NCBI RefSeq assembly: GCF_039545055.1
Contig: NZ_BAABRP010000001.1
Coordinates: 186,001-250,000 of the forward strand
DNA from: Deinococcus carri
Lineage (GTDB): Bacteria; Deinococcota; Deinococci; Deinococcales; Deinococcaceae
Direction: 5' to 3'
Length of the DNA: 64,000 bases
Shown: positions 33,238 through 50,706 of the stretch, one piece after another
Numbering within the stretch: the stretch's first letter is position 1
How the letters are laid out: the number at the start of each line of letters is the position of its first letter
Notes under the pieces: model-generated
What the model was told of the DNA's origin: nothing
The model's input: only the letters and a program-made list of their open reading frames with translations
The model's database searches: none
Position numbers and translations under genes: made by a program

Positions 33238-34311
33238 ATGCCGCGCCCCGCCCGCCCGAACAGCTCCCCGCCCCAGCGCCCCCGCAAACCCCGCGGCGAC
33301 CACCGCACCCGCCAGCCCGCCCACGAGTATGTGCTGGAGGTGCTGCCCGGCCTGGAAGCCGTCGCGGAGGGAGAACTGGGGGCCGTGCCGCTGGCGCGCG
33401 ACATCCGGGGCCTGCGCTTCTGGTATCCGGGCGACCCCGAGCGCCTGACGCGGCTGCGGAGCGTGGTGGCCGCCTACCGCGTGCGCGCCTGGGACGTGCC
33501 GCGCCCCCGCGGCCTGCTGGGGCACCAGCAGCTCGGGGAACTCACCGCGTTTCTGGCGGAGGTGGTGCGCTTCGGCGGGCACCGCTCCTTCCGCCTCGCC
33601 GCGGCGGGCCGCGAATCGAGCGTGATGGCCCGCCTGGCCGACGAACTCCAGGCCGCCCTGAATCTCCCCCATGACCCCGAGGAGGGCGAACTCCTGATCC
33701 GGCTGCGGCCCCAGGAGGACGGCCCCGGCTGGGAGGTGCTGGCCCGCCTGACCCCCCGACCCCTCAGCGCCCGCGCGTGGCGGGTGTGCAACCGGGGCGG
33801 CGGCCTGAACGCCACCATCGCCTACGCCCTGCACAAGCTGGCCGGCCAGCGCGACGAGGACCGCATCTTCAATCCCATGAGCGGCAGCGGCACCCTGCTG
33901 GTCGAGCGCGCCCTGCTGGGACCCTATGACGCGATGGTCGGCGTGGACCTCGATCCCGCCGCCGTCGCCTGTGCCCGTGCCAACCTCCAGGCCGCCCGCC
34001 GTGAGGTGGAGGTCGCTCAGGTGGACGCCCTGCACACAGGGTTGCCCGCCCGCTCCTTCGACCTGATTGTCAGCGACCTGCCCTGGGGCGACGCCATCGG
34101 CACCCACGGCGGCAACGCCGAGCTGTACCCCGCCTTCCTGAGCGAGATGCACCGCCTGCTGAGCCGCCAGGGCCGCCTGGTGGTCCTGACCCACGAGCTG
34201 AGGCTCTTCGAGCGCCTGCTGCGCGAACAGGACCGCTGGCACGCCCGCGAACTCTTCCAGGTCTATAGCGGCGGCCACCACCCCAAGGCGTACCTGCTGG
34301 GCAAACGCTGA
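33238..34311 (+). CDS. RNA (guanine-N2) methyltransferase, Trm14/TrmN-like
   Basis: 357 aa. The N-terminal about 165 residues (YVLEVLPGLEAVAEGELGAV, then a THUMP-like region) are followed by a Rossmann methyltransferase domain. Motifs are NPMSGSGTLLVERALLGPY (motif X/I, about 220-238), VGVDLDPAAVACARANLQ (motif I/II), and the catalytic SDLPWGDAIGTHGG (D-x-P-W/Y, about 282). Such N-P-P-W/D-L-P-W enzymes methylate the exocyclic amine of guanosine; the Thermus homologue TrmN modifies G6 of tRNA-Phe. The exact tRNA or rRNA target cannot be read from sequence. Confidence 0.85.
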   Translation: MPRPARPNSSPPQRPRKPRGDHRTRQPAHEYVLEVLPGLEAVAEGELGAVPLARDIRGLRFWYPGDPERLTRLRSVVAAYRVRAWDVPRPRGLLGHQQLGELTAFLAEVVRFGGHRSFRLAAAGRESSVMARLADELQAALNLPHDPEEGELLIRLRPQEDGPGWEVLARLTPRPLSARAWRVCNRGGGLNATIAYALHKLAGQRDEDRIFNPMSGSGTLLVERALLGPYDAMVGVDLDPAAVACARANLQAARREVEVAQVDALHTGLPARSFDLIVSDLPWGDAIGTHGGNAELYPAFLSEMHRLLSRQGRLVVLTHELRLFERLLREQDRWHARELFQVYSGGHHPKAYLLGKR

Positions 34312-34386
34312 GGGCAGGGCGCTGAGGCTGAACCCCGCGTCAGCCCGCCCTCACGCGGCCGGGCTTGCGAGGGGCGAGGCTGAAGC

Positions 34387-35388
<1,002 letters not shown>

Positions 35389-35395
35389 CCCCTGA

Positions 35396-35527
35396 TAAGG
35401 CTTCCGGTTGATCAGTTATGAAATAACTGGTTAACCCGACCGGAGGGAGAAGGAAAAACGGTGACGGATAGGAGTGGAGGTCCCGCAGCGTAGCGGAGGG
35501 GCCGTAACGGATTATCCGGAATCTGTA
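35396..35527. mobile_element. MITE-like element, GGGAGAAGGA family (copy 2, 132 bp)
   Basis: The ends TAAGGCTTCCGGTTGA and TTATCCGGAATCTGTA correspond to those of the 15488 copy. The block CCGACCGGAGGGAGAAGGA is shared. An internal hairpin, GGTTGATCAGTTAT / ATAACTGGTTAACC, has a 3-nt loop. Left flank TGA; right flank TAG, so the target duplication has decayed or is coincidental. Confidence 0.6.
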
Positions 35528-35538
35528 TAGCTCCCTGG

Positions 35539-36138
<600 letters not shown>

Positions 36139-36143
36139 GCCTG

Positions 36144-36149
36144 AGCGTA
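36144..36149 (-). promoter_or_regulatory. Predicted -10 box of the HAD gene
   Basis: TACGCT with a 5-nt gap to the ATG at 36138. Confidence 0.45.
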
Positions 36150-36170
36150 TCCCAGCAGTCAGCTCTGAGC

Positions 36171-36217
36171 CATGAGCTGTGAAAAAGAGGGTTAGAGCCT
36201 GGGGCGGCCAGCTCATG
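36171..36217. repeat. Intergenic palindrome of the AGCTATGA type (diverged)
   Basis: CATGAGCT (36171-36178) and AGCTCATG (36210-36217) are perfect arms. The outer parts CTGAGC / GCTCAG and GTGAA / TTCAC also recur. Confidence 0.5.
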
Positions 36218-36234
36218 GTTCACTGCTCAGGACA

Positions 36235-36335
36235 TACGCGATTCAAAAGACGAGTACGTGTGGGAGAGTTTTTCAGCCCCTCTCCCCTTGCGGGGGACTT
36301 GTAAAGCTGCGGAGCAGGGGGGTTGGGGAGGGGGG
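36235..36335. mobile_element. Truncated or degenerate MITE-like element, CCCCCTCTCC family
   Basis: The left end TACGCGATTCAA resembles the family terminus. The core CCCCTCTCCCCTTGCGGG, ACTTGTAAAGCTGCGGAGCA and TTGGGGAGGGGG aligns with the 157-bp copies. No matching right end or target duplication is visible. Confidence 0.5.
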
Positions 36336-36409
36336 TGGACGGCGCAGCCGTCCCAGAACAGGAAACTGCAACTTCTCTCGGCCGCAGAGAACCACGTTTC
36401 GCGTAAGTC

Positions 36410-36539
36410 CTAGGGCGGCGCTCCGTTGCGTTGCCGCAGGTCTCAGGCGTCCACTCCACTGCGCGCCGCCCTTTTTGCGTGACTCGCTTCGCTCGGAAAG
36501 GTTGCCAAAAGGCGGCAACCTTTCTGCGCCCCGCCCTAA
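36410..36539. mobile_element. CTAG-bounded MITE-like element, uninterrupted copy (130 bp)
   Basis: The ends TAGGGCGG and CCGCCCTA are inverted repeats, with CTAG on the left and CTAA on the right. It contains a hairpin, AAGGTTGCC-AAAAGGC-GGCAACCTT (36497-36522), and has no ORF. It lies 20 bp beyond the polA stop. The same element at 59785-60074 carries a 160-bp insertion precisely after GTCTCA; here that site (36440-36445) is empty. Confidence 0.8.
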
Positions 36540-36558
36540 GCTCGCGGCTCATCGCCCT

Positions 36559-39297
<2,739 letters not shown>

Positions 39298-39300
39298 AGG

Positions 39301-39306
39301 ATTCTA
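39301..39306 (-). promoter_or_regulatory. Predicted -10 box of polA
   Basis: TAGAAT with a 6-nt gap to the ATG at 39294; implies a leaderless polA transcript. Confidence 0.6.
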
Positions 39307-39424
39307 CTGTGGGCGTAACGCCTGGCCCGGAGAGGCGAGGGGGCCGGGGGGCAAGGAACAGGGAGCCGCGTGCATATGCTGCGGCTCCCTGTTGCTGTAT
39401 GGCTGTGAAAGAGGCGGCTCCCGC

Positions 39425-40900
39425 TCAGGGGTTGATGATGCCGTCGGGCGTGATCAGGCGCTCCTTGATTTCCATGCCCAGCGACTGCGCGGCCACGTTG
39501 GGAATGGTGTAGGTGTCGGCGGCGGCGTAGTTGACGGTGTAACCCAGATCGGCCAGCGCGCCCAGCGTGATCTTGCTCATGGGCATGCCGCTGCGGCTGG
39601 CAAAGCCGGTCATCAGCTCGGTCTGGAACACCGATTCCTTCCAGTGGCCGCACTTGGTGCCTGTGCCGTACTGGTCCTCGACAGGTACGCCCGCCGCCTG
39701 GCCGCCCAGGTTCCGGTACTCGCGCAGGCCGTTGGTGCCGCCGTACTGCACCTTGGTGGCGCTGGTGCAGGGCGAGGCGTCGGCGTTCAGGAACTTGTTC
39801 CACAGCGTGCCGATGCCCAGCACGTGGCCCATCTCGTGCAAGATCACGCCCTGAAGGGTACCGTTCGCCTCCATGCTCGCCAGGTCCGCCGTGTCGAACT
39901 GCATCTCGCCCCACAGCGGCAGGGTGGTGCCGCCGCGCACCTGACGGGGGCCAGCCTGCCCCAGCACGTTTCCGGCCCCGTCGATATCGGCCCCGCTGGC
40001 GACAATCGCCACGTCATCCACCGTGATCGTCTCGCCCGTGGAAATCCGCACGTTCGGCACGTCGGGCAGGCCCGCGGCGATGGCCTGCGACCAGCGGTTC
40101 GCCGCGCTGGTGAAGGCGGCCTTCTGTCCCTCGGTCAGCTTGCTGTCGGTCGGGAAGATCACCGTGATGTTGAAGGTGTCGCCGCCGGGGGTCGGCGTAG
40201 GCGTGGGCGTAGGCGTGGGCGTCGGGGTGGGCGTGGGCGTTGGGGTGGGGGCCGGGCTGGTGACGGTCACGGTCAGGCTGGCCTTCTTGCTGGTGTCCTG
40301 CACGCTGGTGGCCGTGATGGTGGCCGTGCCCGCGGCGACGGCGGTCACGCGGCCCGCGCCGTCCACCGTGGCGACCCCGCTGTTGCTGCTGCTCCAGGTC
40401 ACGGCCTGGTTGACGCTGCCGGTGCCCTGCACGCTGGCGGTCACGCTCTGGCTGGCCCCGGCGGTCAGGCTGAGGCTGCTGCTGCTCAGCGTCACGCCCG
40501 TGACGACAGAGGTCGCGCCGCCGGTCACGGTGACCTTCATCTCGGCGTAGCTGCTGCTGCTGGTGCGGGCGCGCACGTAGGCGGTGCCCGCCGACACGCC
40601 CGTCACCGTGAAGCGGCCGGTGCTCGTCGCCGTCACGCGCGCCACCGCCGCGTTCGTGCTGGTCCAGGTGGCCCCGGCGACGTAGGTGCCGCTGACACTC
40701 TCGCCCACCGCCAGGCTGAGGTTGTACCCGTCATAGCGGTAGGCGCTCGTCGCCGTGGTGTCGGTGGGGGCCAGCGGAATGCTGGCGCTGCTGCCGCCAC
40801 CACTGGGCGTCGTGCTGCTGCTGGGCGAAGTGGTACCGCAGGCCACCAGGCCGAGCGTCAGGGCGAGGGTGAGGCCGAGGGCTTTTTTCACATTCTGCAT
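39425..40900 (-). CDS. Secreted lipoprotein metalloprotease with BIG2 domains (leishmanolysin-like)
   Basis: 491 aa. The lipoprotein signal VKKALGLTLALTLGLVACG has a lipobox (LVAC, Cys at about 20). A Ser/Thr linker is followed by two Ig-like BIG2 domains (about 45-140 and 143-232). A pure Thr-Pro repeat linker (about 235-262) leads into a C-terminal zinc-protease domain with HEMGHVLGIGTLW (HExxH at residues 355-359) and a later MS-KITLGALADLGYTVNYAAAD Met-turn-like region, as in leishmanolysin-type (M8-like) proteases. It is probably displayed on the cell surface and degrades proteins or peptides. ATG at 40900 chosen for its AAGGAGA Shine-Dalgarno. Confidence 0.87.
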   Translation of the reverse strand: MQNVKKALGLTLALTLGLVACGTTSPSSSTTPSGGGSSASIPLAPTDTTATSAYRYDGYNLSLAVGESVSGTYVAGATWTSTNAAVARVTATSTGRFTVTGVSAGTAYVRARTSSSSYAEMKVTVTGGATSVVTGVTLSSSSLSLTAGASQSVTASVQGTGSVNQAVTWSSSNSGVATVDGAGRVTAVAAGTATITATSVQDTSKKASLTVTVTSPAPTPTPTPTPTPTPTPTPTPTPGGDTFNITVIFPTDSKLTEGQKAAFTSAANRWSQAIAAGLPDVPNVRISTGETITVDDVAIVASGADIDGAGNVLGQAGPRQVRGGTTLPLWGEMQFDTADLASMEANGTLQGVILHEMGHVLGIGTLWNKFLNADASPCTSATKVQYGGTNGLREYRNLGGQAAGVPVEDQYGTGTKCGHWKESVFQTELMTGFASRSGMPMSKITLGALADLGYTVNYAAADTYTIPNVAAQSLGMEIKERLITPDGIINP

Positions 40901-41386
40901 ATGTCTCCTTGAGGGCACCGAGAAACCCCGCTCCTGCACAGGGAACCTGCGTTGTGGCTATGAAGTGAAGATAAAATGAAGGCCTTCCTGAAGCATAAGT
41001 TTTCTATGAGTTATCTAAGAACTCCTTAAGCCCTGCTTGAAGCCGTCTCTAAAAAGGCGAGAAATACGTACGATATTTCACTCCAAGCCTATAAGATTTT
41101 TCACATTTATAAAGAGTGGCTGGTGAGGGACGGTGTCTGCCAGCCTGTTTTCAGATACTGTGGGGAAAGCACAATACTTCTGGTACTATGGCGGCCCTCC
41201 GGATGACTGTCTAGACAGCCCGGGAGCTGGGTGTCGGCCTCCTGGCTGAACGGGAGGGCCGGGGTGTAAGGCTGGCGCTGCTGCGGCTTCGGGAGGCGAG
41301 GGGGTACGAAAAAGGCGGGGAGGCCGTTTCACCTGACCCCGCTCCCCGCCGCCTGTCATGCTGTAGTCGCGTGCCGCGCCCTCTGT
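40901..41386. other. 486-bp intergenic region with an A/T-rich block and possible small RNA
   Basis: Bases 40960-41115 are the most A/T-rich stretch of the window. They include an inverted repeat, GAAATA / TATTTC around CGTACGA (41061-41079), a candidate operator or promoter for the protease gene. Further on, a TACTAT box (41184-41189) precedes a GC-rich part with a perfect CTGTCTAGACAG palindrome (41207-41218) and GGCCCTCC / GGAGGGCC arms (from about 41193 to 41264). The structure could be a transcribed RNA, but nothing matches a known RNA family. Confidence 0.4.
41309..41350 (-). terminator. Rho-independent terminator of glmM
   Basis: On the minus strand the stem GGCGGGGAG / CTCCCCGCC (41314-41322 and 41342-41350) is followed by TTTTTCG. 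It lies 37 bp past the stop codon. Confidence 0.85.
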
Positions 41387-42721
<1,335 letters not shown>

Positions 42722-42815
42722 GATGCGGCCATCATACCCGCGTGAGTCAGGTGTGCATGTTGCTCATGTTTTGGGGACCGGGAACCCGCGGCGCGTGACC
42801 CGCGTAACAACAGGC

Positions 42816-43102
<287 letters not shown>

Positions 43103-43106
<4 letters not shown>

Positions 43107-44107
43107 GCCTGTTCCGCTTCGCGGACGGCTGGGACGCACTGCGCGGGCGGGGGCCTGCCCTCTCTTCCCACCTCTGGCCGCGGGAGCTGCGCGCCGCCTT
43201 TCCCGGCCCCCGTCGTCGCGTGGAGGCCTGGGTGGGGGAGGGGGCCGCCTTTGCCCGCTACGCGACGCCCCACGGCCCCCTCTTTCTGAAGTACCTCCCG
43301 GCGGGCTGGCGGGACGAACGCGCCTTCCGCCGCCTGGCCCGCGAGGCCGCCTATCTGCGGGACCTCGCGCCGCTCTCGCCGGTGCCCCACGCGCCGCTGC
43401 TGCACGCCGCCCTCGACCCCGGCCCCCCTGACCGCCGCCACTTCCGCGCACACCTCGTGACCCGCGACCTGACGGACGAGACGACGGGGTGGGGGGCCTT
43501 CGGGGCGGACGCGGAGCGGGAAGCTGCCCTGCTGGAGGTCGCGCGCCTGCTCGCCCGGCACCACGCGTTCTGGCACGGTCGCCCCGAACTGGTGGGCGAG
43601 TGGGGCTGGGACGCGGCGCAGGCCGTTCGCCGCGCCCACCGGACGGCCGCCGCGCCGGGCTGGACCTCCGACGACGGGCAGGCCGTGCGTGAGGCCGCCC
43701 ACGCGCTGCCCGCGCTGCTGGAGGAGACGCGGGGCGTGACGCTGGCGCACGGGGATATTCACGCGGGGCAGGTGCTGTGGCCGGTCGGGGGCGGCCCGCC
43801 CATCCTGATTGACTACGGCCAGGCCCACGCCGCTCCCCTGGGAGAGGACCTCGCCCACCTGCTGTCTGTCCGTCTGGACGCCCCTGACCGCGCCCGCCTC
43901 GGCCCCGGCCTGCGGGAAGCGTACCGGGCGGAACTCGCCGCGCACGGCCATCCCCTCACGCCCGCGCAGCTTGCTGCCGAGGAACGCGCGGGCCTGGCCC
44001 TCAACCTGCTGACCACCGCCCGGCAGGCCCGGCGGGAGGCCGGCAGCGCCGTGCGGGCGGCGCTGCAGCGGGTGGCCGGGGCGTGGAAGGAAGGCGTGAG
44101 GGATTAG
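43103..44107 (+). CDS. Phosphotransferase (APH/choline-kinase-like fold) protein
   Basis: 334 aa. An N-lobe nucleotide-binding region carries GPLFLKYLP (candidate ATP-binding Lys). The catalytic loop is VTLAHGDIHAGQVLWP (H-G-D-x-H-x-x-Q, where the usual Asn is replaced by Gln), and ILIDYGQAHAAPLGEDLAHLL supplies the metal-binding Asp. This is the aminoglycoside phosphotransferase / phosphotransferase-enzyme family, which phosphorylates small molecules; the substrate is unknown. TTG start at 43103, coupled to the His-rich protein by a TTGA overlap. Confidence 0.8.
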
Positions 44108-44117
44108 GGATTAGGTG

Positions 44118-45233
<1,116 letters not shown>

Positions 45234-45239
45234 GGGGGG

Positions 45240-45245
45240 AGGGTA
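45240..45245 (-). promoter_or_regulatory. Predicted -10 box of the YcaQ gene
   Basis: TACCCT with a 6-nt gap to the ATG at 45233. Confidence 0.5.
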
Positions 45246-45302
45246 GCGTGGGGGCGGTCAGCTTTCAGCGATCAGCGGTCAGCAGCGGCTTTTCGTCCCT
45301 CA

Positions 45303-45459
45303 TGCGGAATGAAAATGAGTCCTCTGCATCTGTGAGGCGTGCAAGCTGCCCCGTCGCCCCCTCTCCCCAGCCCTCTGCTGGGCAGCTCTACGAGTCACTC
45401 GCAAGGGGAGAGGGGGCAGGCCATCCATCTTGATGTCAACGAATCAACTTCATCCCGTA
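45303..45459. mobile_element. MITE-like element, CCCCCTCTCC family (copy 2, 157 bp)
   Basis: Reverse orientation relative to the 59821 copy and exactly the same length. The ends are TGCGGAATGAAAATGAG on the left and CAACTTCATCCCGTA on the right. The internal hairpin-rich core (CCCCTCTCCCCAGCCC with GGGGAGAGGGGG) and the TCTACGAGTCACTCGC block are conserved. Flanks TCA (45300-45302) and GCA (45460-45462), a one-mismatch target duplication. It fills most of the 320-bp gap between the two glycosylase genes; the remainder is CAGCGGTCAGC and GCTGAAGGCTGAGTGC repeats. Confidence 0.75.
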
Positions 45460-45553
45460 GCACTCTGCTCCTTCGCCTGACTCCCGAGGCCTCCGGAACC
45501 CCCATCCAGCCCCCTCCTGGGCTGATGGCTGAAGGCTGAGTGCTGAAAGCTCT

Positions 45554-46159
<606 letters not shown>

Positions 46160-46166
46160 GGGGCAG

Positions 46167-46172
46167 AGATTA
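46167..46172 (-). promoter_or_regulatory. Predicted -10 box of mpg
   Basis: TAATCT with a 7-nt gap to the ATG at 46159. It overlaps the stop codon of the upstream membrane-protein gene. Confidence 0.5.
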
Positions 46173-46568
46173 GCGCCGCTGCCGGAAACTCAGCAGGGAA
46201 ACGAGCGCACCCGCGCCTGCCAGCAGGAGCAGAGGTAGCCACAGCACCGAACCCTCCCGCAACACCGGGCCAATGTTGTTTGCCATAACCAGCAGACCCA
46301 TGCCCCGGACCACCAGCGAGGTTGCCTGTGCCTCGCGGCCCTGCCAGTCTCGCAGGACGCCCAGGCCAGCCACGGCCACAGCCAGGAGGTCCAGCACCAC
46401 GGCGGGCCAGATGGGAGGCGTGGGGGTTCGGTCCAGCAGGAATAGCAGGCTGAGGGCCACGACGCCCAGGCCCAGCAGCGTCCAGACACTGCCCCATCCC
46501 CACCTGCTTCGCCGCGCCCCCCGCACCTGTGGATCGCCATCCAGGCCAAAGGCTCCCTGTTCGCTCAT
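46170..46568 (-). CDS. Hypothetical membrane protein, paralogue of 47963-48340
   Basis: 132 aa. A short cytoplasmic N-terminus (AFGLDGDPQVRGARRSRW) is followed by four hydrophobic segments in two hairpins. The N-terminal motif and membrane layout match the protein at 47963-48340 (GLEGDPRVRKGRRR). The -10 and leader are also alike (TAAGCT then GAGGC and ATG). No family recognised. It is divergent from the polysaccharide deacetylase gene. Confidence 0.65.
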   Translation of the reverse strand: MSEQGAFGLDGDPQVRGARRSRWGWGSVWTLLGLGVVALSLLFLLDRTPTPPIWPAVVLDLLAVAVAGLGVLRDWQGREAQATSLVVRGMGLLVMANNIGPVLREGSVLWLPLLLLAGAGALVSLLSFRQRR

Positions 46569-46573
46569 GCCTC

Positions 46574-46579
46574 AGCTTA
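46574..46579 (-). promoter_or_regulatory. Predicted -10 box of the 46170-46568 gene
   Basis: TAAGCT, 5 nt before the ATG; identical hexamer and spacing to the paralogue at 48340. Confidence 0.5.
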
Positions 46580-46628
46580 TGGCTTGCGGGCGGCTGCGGG
46601 TTCACACCCCGTCACCTGAAGGAACTTT

Positions 46629-46634
46629 TATACT
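46629..46634 (+). promoter_or_regulatory. Predicted -10 box of the deacetylase gene
   Basis: TATACT followed by 8 nt and the GTG at 46643. It excludes the longer upstream frame. Confidence 0.6.
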
Positions 46635-46642
46635 TCTCACCT

Positions 46643-47956
46643 GTGCGTCTGCTGTCCCTCGTTCTGACCCTGCTGTCCCTGCTGGTCCTGACCCTGCCTT
46701 TCCCGGCGCGGGCGGGGAACCTGACCCTGGTCTATCACCAGATCGGCGGCCAGGGCGGGGTGACGCTGGGGGTGCAGGCCGACACCCTGCGGCGGCGGGT
46801 GCTGGAGCTGCGGGCGCGGGGGTATGTCTTCGTGACCAGCAGCGAGGTACTGACGTATCCGCGCCACGTCAAGACCGCCTCCTTCCGCTTCGACGACGGC
46901 TTCGAGAGCGTCTACCGGGTGGCCTTTCCGGTGCTGCGCGAGCTGGGGGTGCGGGCCACCGTCTACCCGATCCTGGACCTGATCGGGCAGCCCGGCCACA
47001 TGACGCAGGCGGAACTGAACGAGCTGCGCGCCGCCGGGTGGGAGGTCGGCTCGCACACGCGCACGCACGCGGCCCTGATCGACCTGGCCCCCCACCGCCT
47101 CGCCTGGGAGCTGGCCCCGCACGACGCGGACGTGCCGGGGTGCGTGGCCTACCCCTTTTACCTGCAAGACGCGCGGGTGCGGCGGGTCGCCCGGCACACT
47201 TTTGCCTGTGGCGCGGGGGGGGCCTTTGGTGTGCGGGGCGAACAGTATGCGCTGCCCGGCCCGCTGGCCTCCCCGTGGGACGACTGGCTGCTGCCGCTGC
47301 GGGCGGGGGCGGGCCTCGACCTGCGGGTGCCGGTCCTGCTGGGGCTGGGGGGCAACGTGCTGCTGGGTTCGCCCGACGCCGAGTCGGCCGCCCCACCGCT
47401 GTGGAATCCCGCCGCCTTTGAACTGGTCGGGTCGGGGGCGCTGGGGTTCGTCTGGCAGGAGGGCGTGCGCGATACGCGCCTGCTGGTGCGCCAGCGTGAC
47501 CTGATGCTGGGGCTGAACTTCCTGCGGGGCCGCGAGACGTACAGCGGCGCGACCCTGGCCTATAACCTCGCCCCGGTCACGCTGGCCGTGGGCTACGGCA
47601 CGCGCGGCCCAGTGGCGGGGGTGTCCGTGGCGCTCGGCGGGTACGGGGAGGTCTGGGGCCGCTATCTGGAGGGCGCGCCTGCGGTGGGAGCCGAACTGAT
47701 TCCGCTGAACTACCTGCGGCTCAGGGCCGAATACACCCTGGCCCCGGCCCGGCCCCTCACGGGGGGCACGCTGCGGGGCGAGGCCCAGTACGCGCTTCCC
47801 CTGTTGCCCGGCGAGGGCCGTCCCGTGCGCGTGCTGCTGGGCTACGACCGGGGCTGGTACGGGGGCGGTACCGTCCGACTGGGGGCGCACTCCGCCTCCC
47901 TGACTTCCCGCCTGGACCGCCTGAGCTTCGGCGTGCGGGTGCAGACCCTGTGGTGA
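46643..47956 (+). CDS. Polysaccharide deacetylase (NodB domain) with C-terminal beta-rich domain
   Basis: 437 aa. Signal peptide (LLSLVLTLLSLLVLTLPFPARA), then a NodB homology domain (about 25-205): LTLVYHQIGG, SFRFDDGFESVY (metal-binding DD), VRATVYPILDLIG, and WEVGSHTRTHAAL (H-x3-H). The catalytic set is intact. The C-terminal about 230 residues consist of alternating Gly-rich beta strands (GATLAYNLAPVTLAVGYGTR, YNRGW-type turns, final FGVRVQTLW). This resembles an outer-membrane barrel or sandwich rather than a carbohydrate-binding module. It probably removes acetyl groups from an envelope polysaccharide. Flanked on both sides by paralogous membrane-protein genes. Confidence 0.85.
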   Translation: MRLLSLVLTLLSLLVLTLPFPARAGNLTLVYHQIGGQGGVTLGVQADTLRRRVLELRARGYVFVTSSEVLTYPRHVKTASFRFDDGFESVYRVAFPVLRELGVRATVYPILDLIGQPGHMTQAELNELRAAGWEVGSHTRTHAALIDLAPHRLAWELAPHDADVPGCVAYPFYLQDARVRRVARHTFACGAGGAFGVRGEQYALPGPLASPWDDWLLPLRAGAGLDLRVPVLLGLGGNVLLGSPDAESAAPPLWNPAAFELVGSGALGFVWQEGVRDTRLLVRQRDLMLGLNFLRGRETYSGATLAYNLAPVTLAVGYGTRGPVAGVSVALGGYGEVWGRYLEGAPAVGAELIPLNYLRLRAEYTLAPARPLTGGTLRGEAQYALPLLPGEGRPVRVLLGYDRGWYGGGTVRLGAHSASLTSRLDRLSFGVRVQTLW

Positions 47957-47962
47957 GACGGG

Positions 47963-48340
47963 TCAGCGCCGCCTGAGCGGTTGCCAGGCGGACCACAGAT
48001 ACCACACAGCCAGCAGCAGCGGCAGGAGCCGGAGCGGTTGCCCCAGCAACCAGGCCTGAAGATTGCGGCCCAGCAGCATCAGCAGCAACCCGGCGCTGGC
48101 CCACAGGTTGGCCCGGCGGTCCTGTCCGCGCCAGCCGCACCAGAGGCCCCAACCTGCCAGCACGGCACCCAGCAGGGTGGCCCCCCGCTCCAAAGAACCA
48201 TCTGCCAGCAGGAACAGGAATCCTCCCAGGCACAGGACGGTGAGGCTCCAGAGCAGGCCCCAGCCCTCCATGAACACCCTCCGCCGCCCCTTCCGCACCC
48301 GCGGGTCGCCTTCCAAGCCAGCAGGCCGCTCCTCGTGCAT
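47963..48340 (-). CDS. Hypothetical membrane protein, paralogue of 46170-46568
   Basis: 125 aa. N-terminal GLEGDPRVRKGRRRVF, then four hydrophobic segments (LLWSLTVLCLGGFLFLLA, ATLLGAVLAGWGLWCGW, LWASAGLLLMLLG, LRLLPLLLAVWYLWSAW) and a basic C-terminus. It differs from its paralogue mainly in loops. Convergent with the deacetylase gene, only 6 bp away. Confidence 0.65.
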   Translation of the reverse strand: MHEERPAGLEGDPRVRKGRRRVFMEGWGLLWSLTVLCLGGFLFLLADGSLERGATLLGAVLAGWGLWCGWRGQDRRANLWASAGLLLMLLGRNLQAWLLGQPLRLLPLLLAVWYLWSAWQPLRRR

Positions 48341-48345
48341 AGCTC

Positions 48346-48351
48346 AGCTTA
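48346..48351 (-). promoter_or_regulatory. Predicted -10 box of the 47963-48340 gene
   Basis: TAAGCT, 5 nt before the ATG at 48340. Confidence 0.5.
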
Positions 48352-48488
48352 CGGTCCCCAGCCACCCTTCCCCAGCCAGCCGCCTGAAACGTCAGCGAAG
48401 CCTCAACGCGGGCTGTCCTTTGGAAGGTGGCTGGGCAGTACGCTGCACGGTGGACAGCACTTACCTTGCACCCCAGGAGGAACCTCAC

Positions 48489-49289
<801 letters not shown>

Positions 49290-49332
49290 GGGAGCGGTCA
49301 GCGTTCAGCCGTCAGCGGTCAGAACGGGAGAA

Positions 49333-49362
49333 AGGGCCGCCCGGCAAAATCGGTGCGGCCCT
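49333..49362 (+). terminator. Hairpin after the DUF937 gene
   Basis: AGGGCCGC (49333-49340) pairs with GCGGCCCT (49355-49362); no T-run follows. A second perfect pair, GGGCGGTGCT (49371-49380) and AGCACCGCCC (49420-49429), spans the rest of the gap up to the cysteine synthase stop and may terminate either gene. Confidence 0.5.
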
Positions 49363-49428
49363 CTGGCTTGGGGCGGTGCTCAGTGAAGTTGCCGCCCAGG
49401 ACATACAACGACATAACAAAGCACCGCC

Positions 49429-50397
<969 letters not shown>

Positions 50398-50404
50398 GGG
50401 AAGA

Positions 50405-50410
50405 AGCATA
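50405..50410 (-). promoter_or_regulatory. Predicted -10 box of the cysteine synthase gene
   Basis: TATGCT with a 7-nt gap to the ATG at 50397. It decides between two in-frame starts. Confidence 0.55.
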
Positions 50411-50471
50411 GAGCGGGCAGCCGTCAGCGGTCAGCGTTCAGCCGTCCATTTCCCTGATCGCTGATGGCTGA

Positions 50472-50687
50472 TACCGACTTGCTCTGATTCCAGAACATCC
50501 GGGAAAGCACCAGATGTTCTCCAGGGGCCGGAGGCTCAGGGGCGGCCCCTCGCCTTTCTTGCTGGGAACCCTGTAGGCTGACCCGCTCATGGTCCATCGC
50601 CGCCAGCCGGTATTTTTTGCTGCTCGCTCTGCTGCGCAGCTTTGCAAGTCCGCTCGGTTGATTCTTGCGAATCAACGCAATTTGGTA
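50472..50687. mobile_element. MITE-like element, hairpin family (copy 2, about 216 bp)
   Basis: The ends TACCGACTTGCTCTGATTC and CGCAATTTGGTA correspond, in reverse orientation, to those of the 4372 copy. TGA flanks both sides (50469-50471 and 50688-50690). Hairpins: AGAACATC / GATGTTCT around CGGGAAAGCACCA, and GTTGATTC-TTGC-GAATCAAC. The shared block between them reads GCTGCTCGCTCTGCTGCGCA. A further part (50529-50600) is absent from the shorter copy. Confidence 0.7.
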
Positions 50688-50706
50688 TGAAAGCTGCCTG
50701 CTCCCC

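Noticed and set aside
39824..39838. Matrixin or astacin assignment of the 39425 protease
   Set aside because: The HEMGHVLGIG motif does not extend to the HExxHxxGxxH form with a third ligand at the expected place; the leishmanolysin-like layout fits better.
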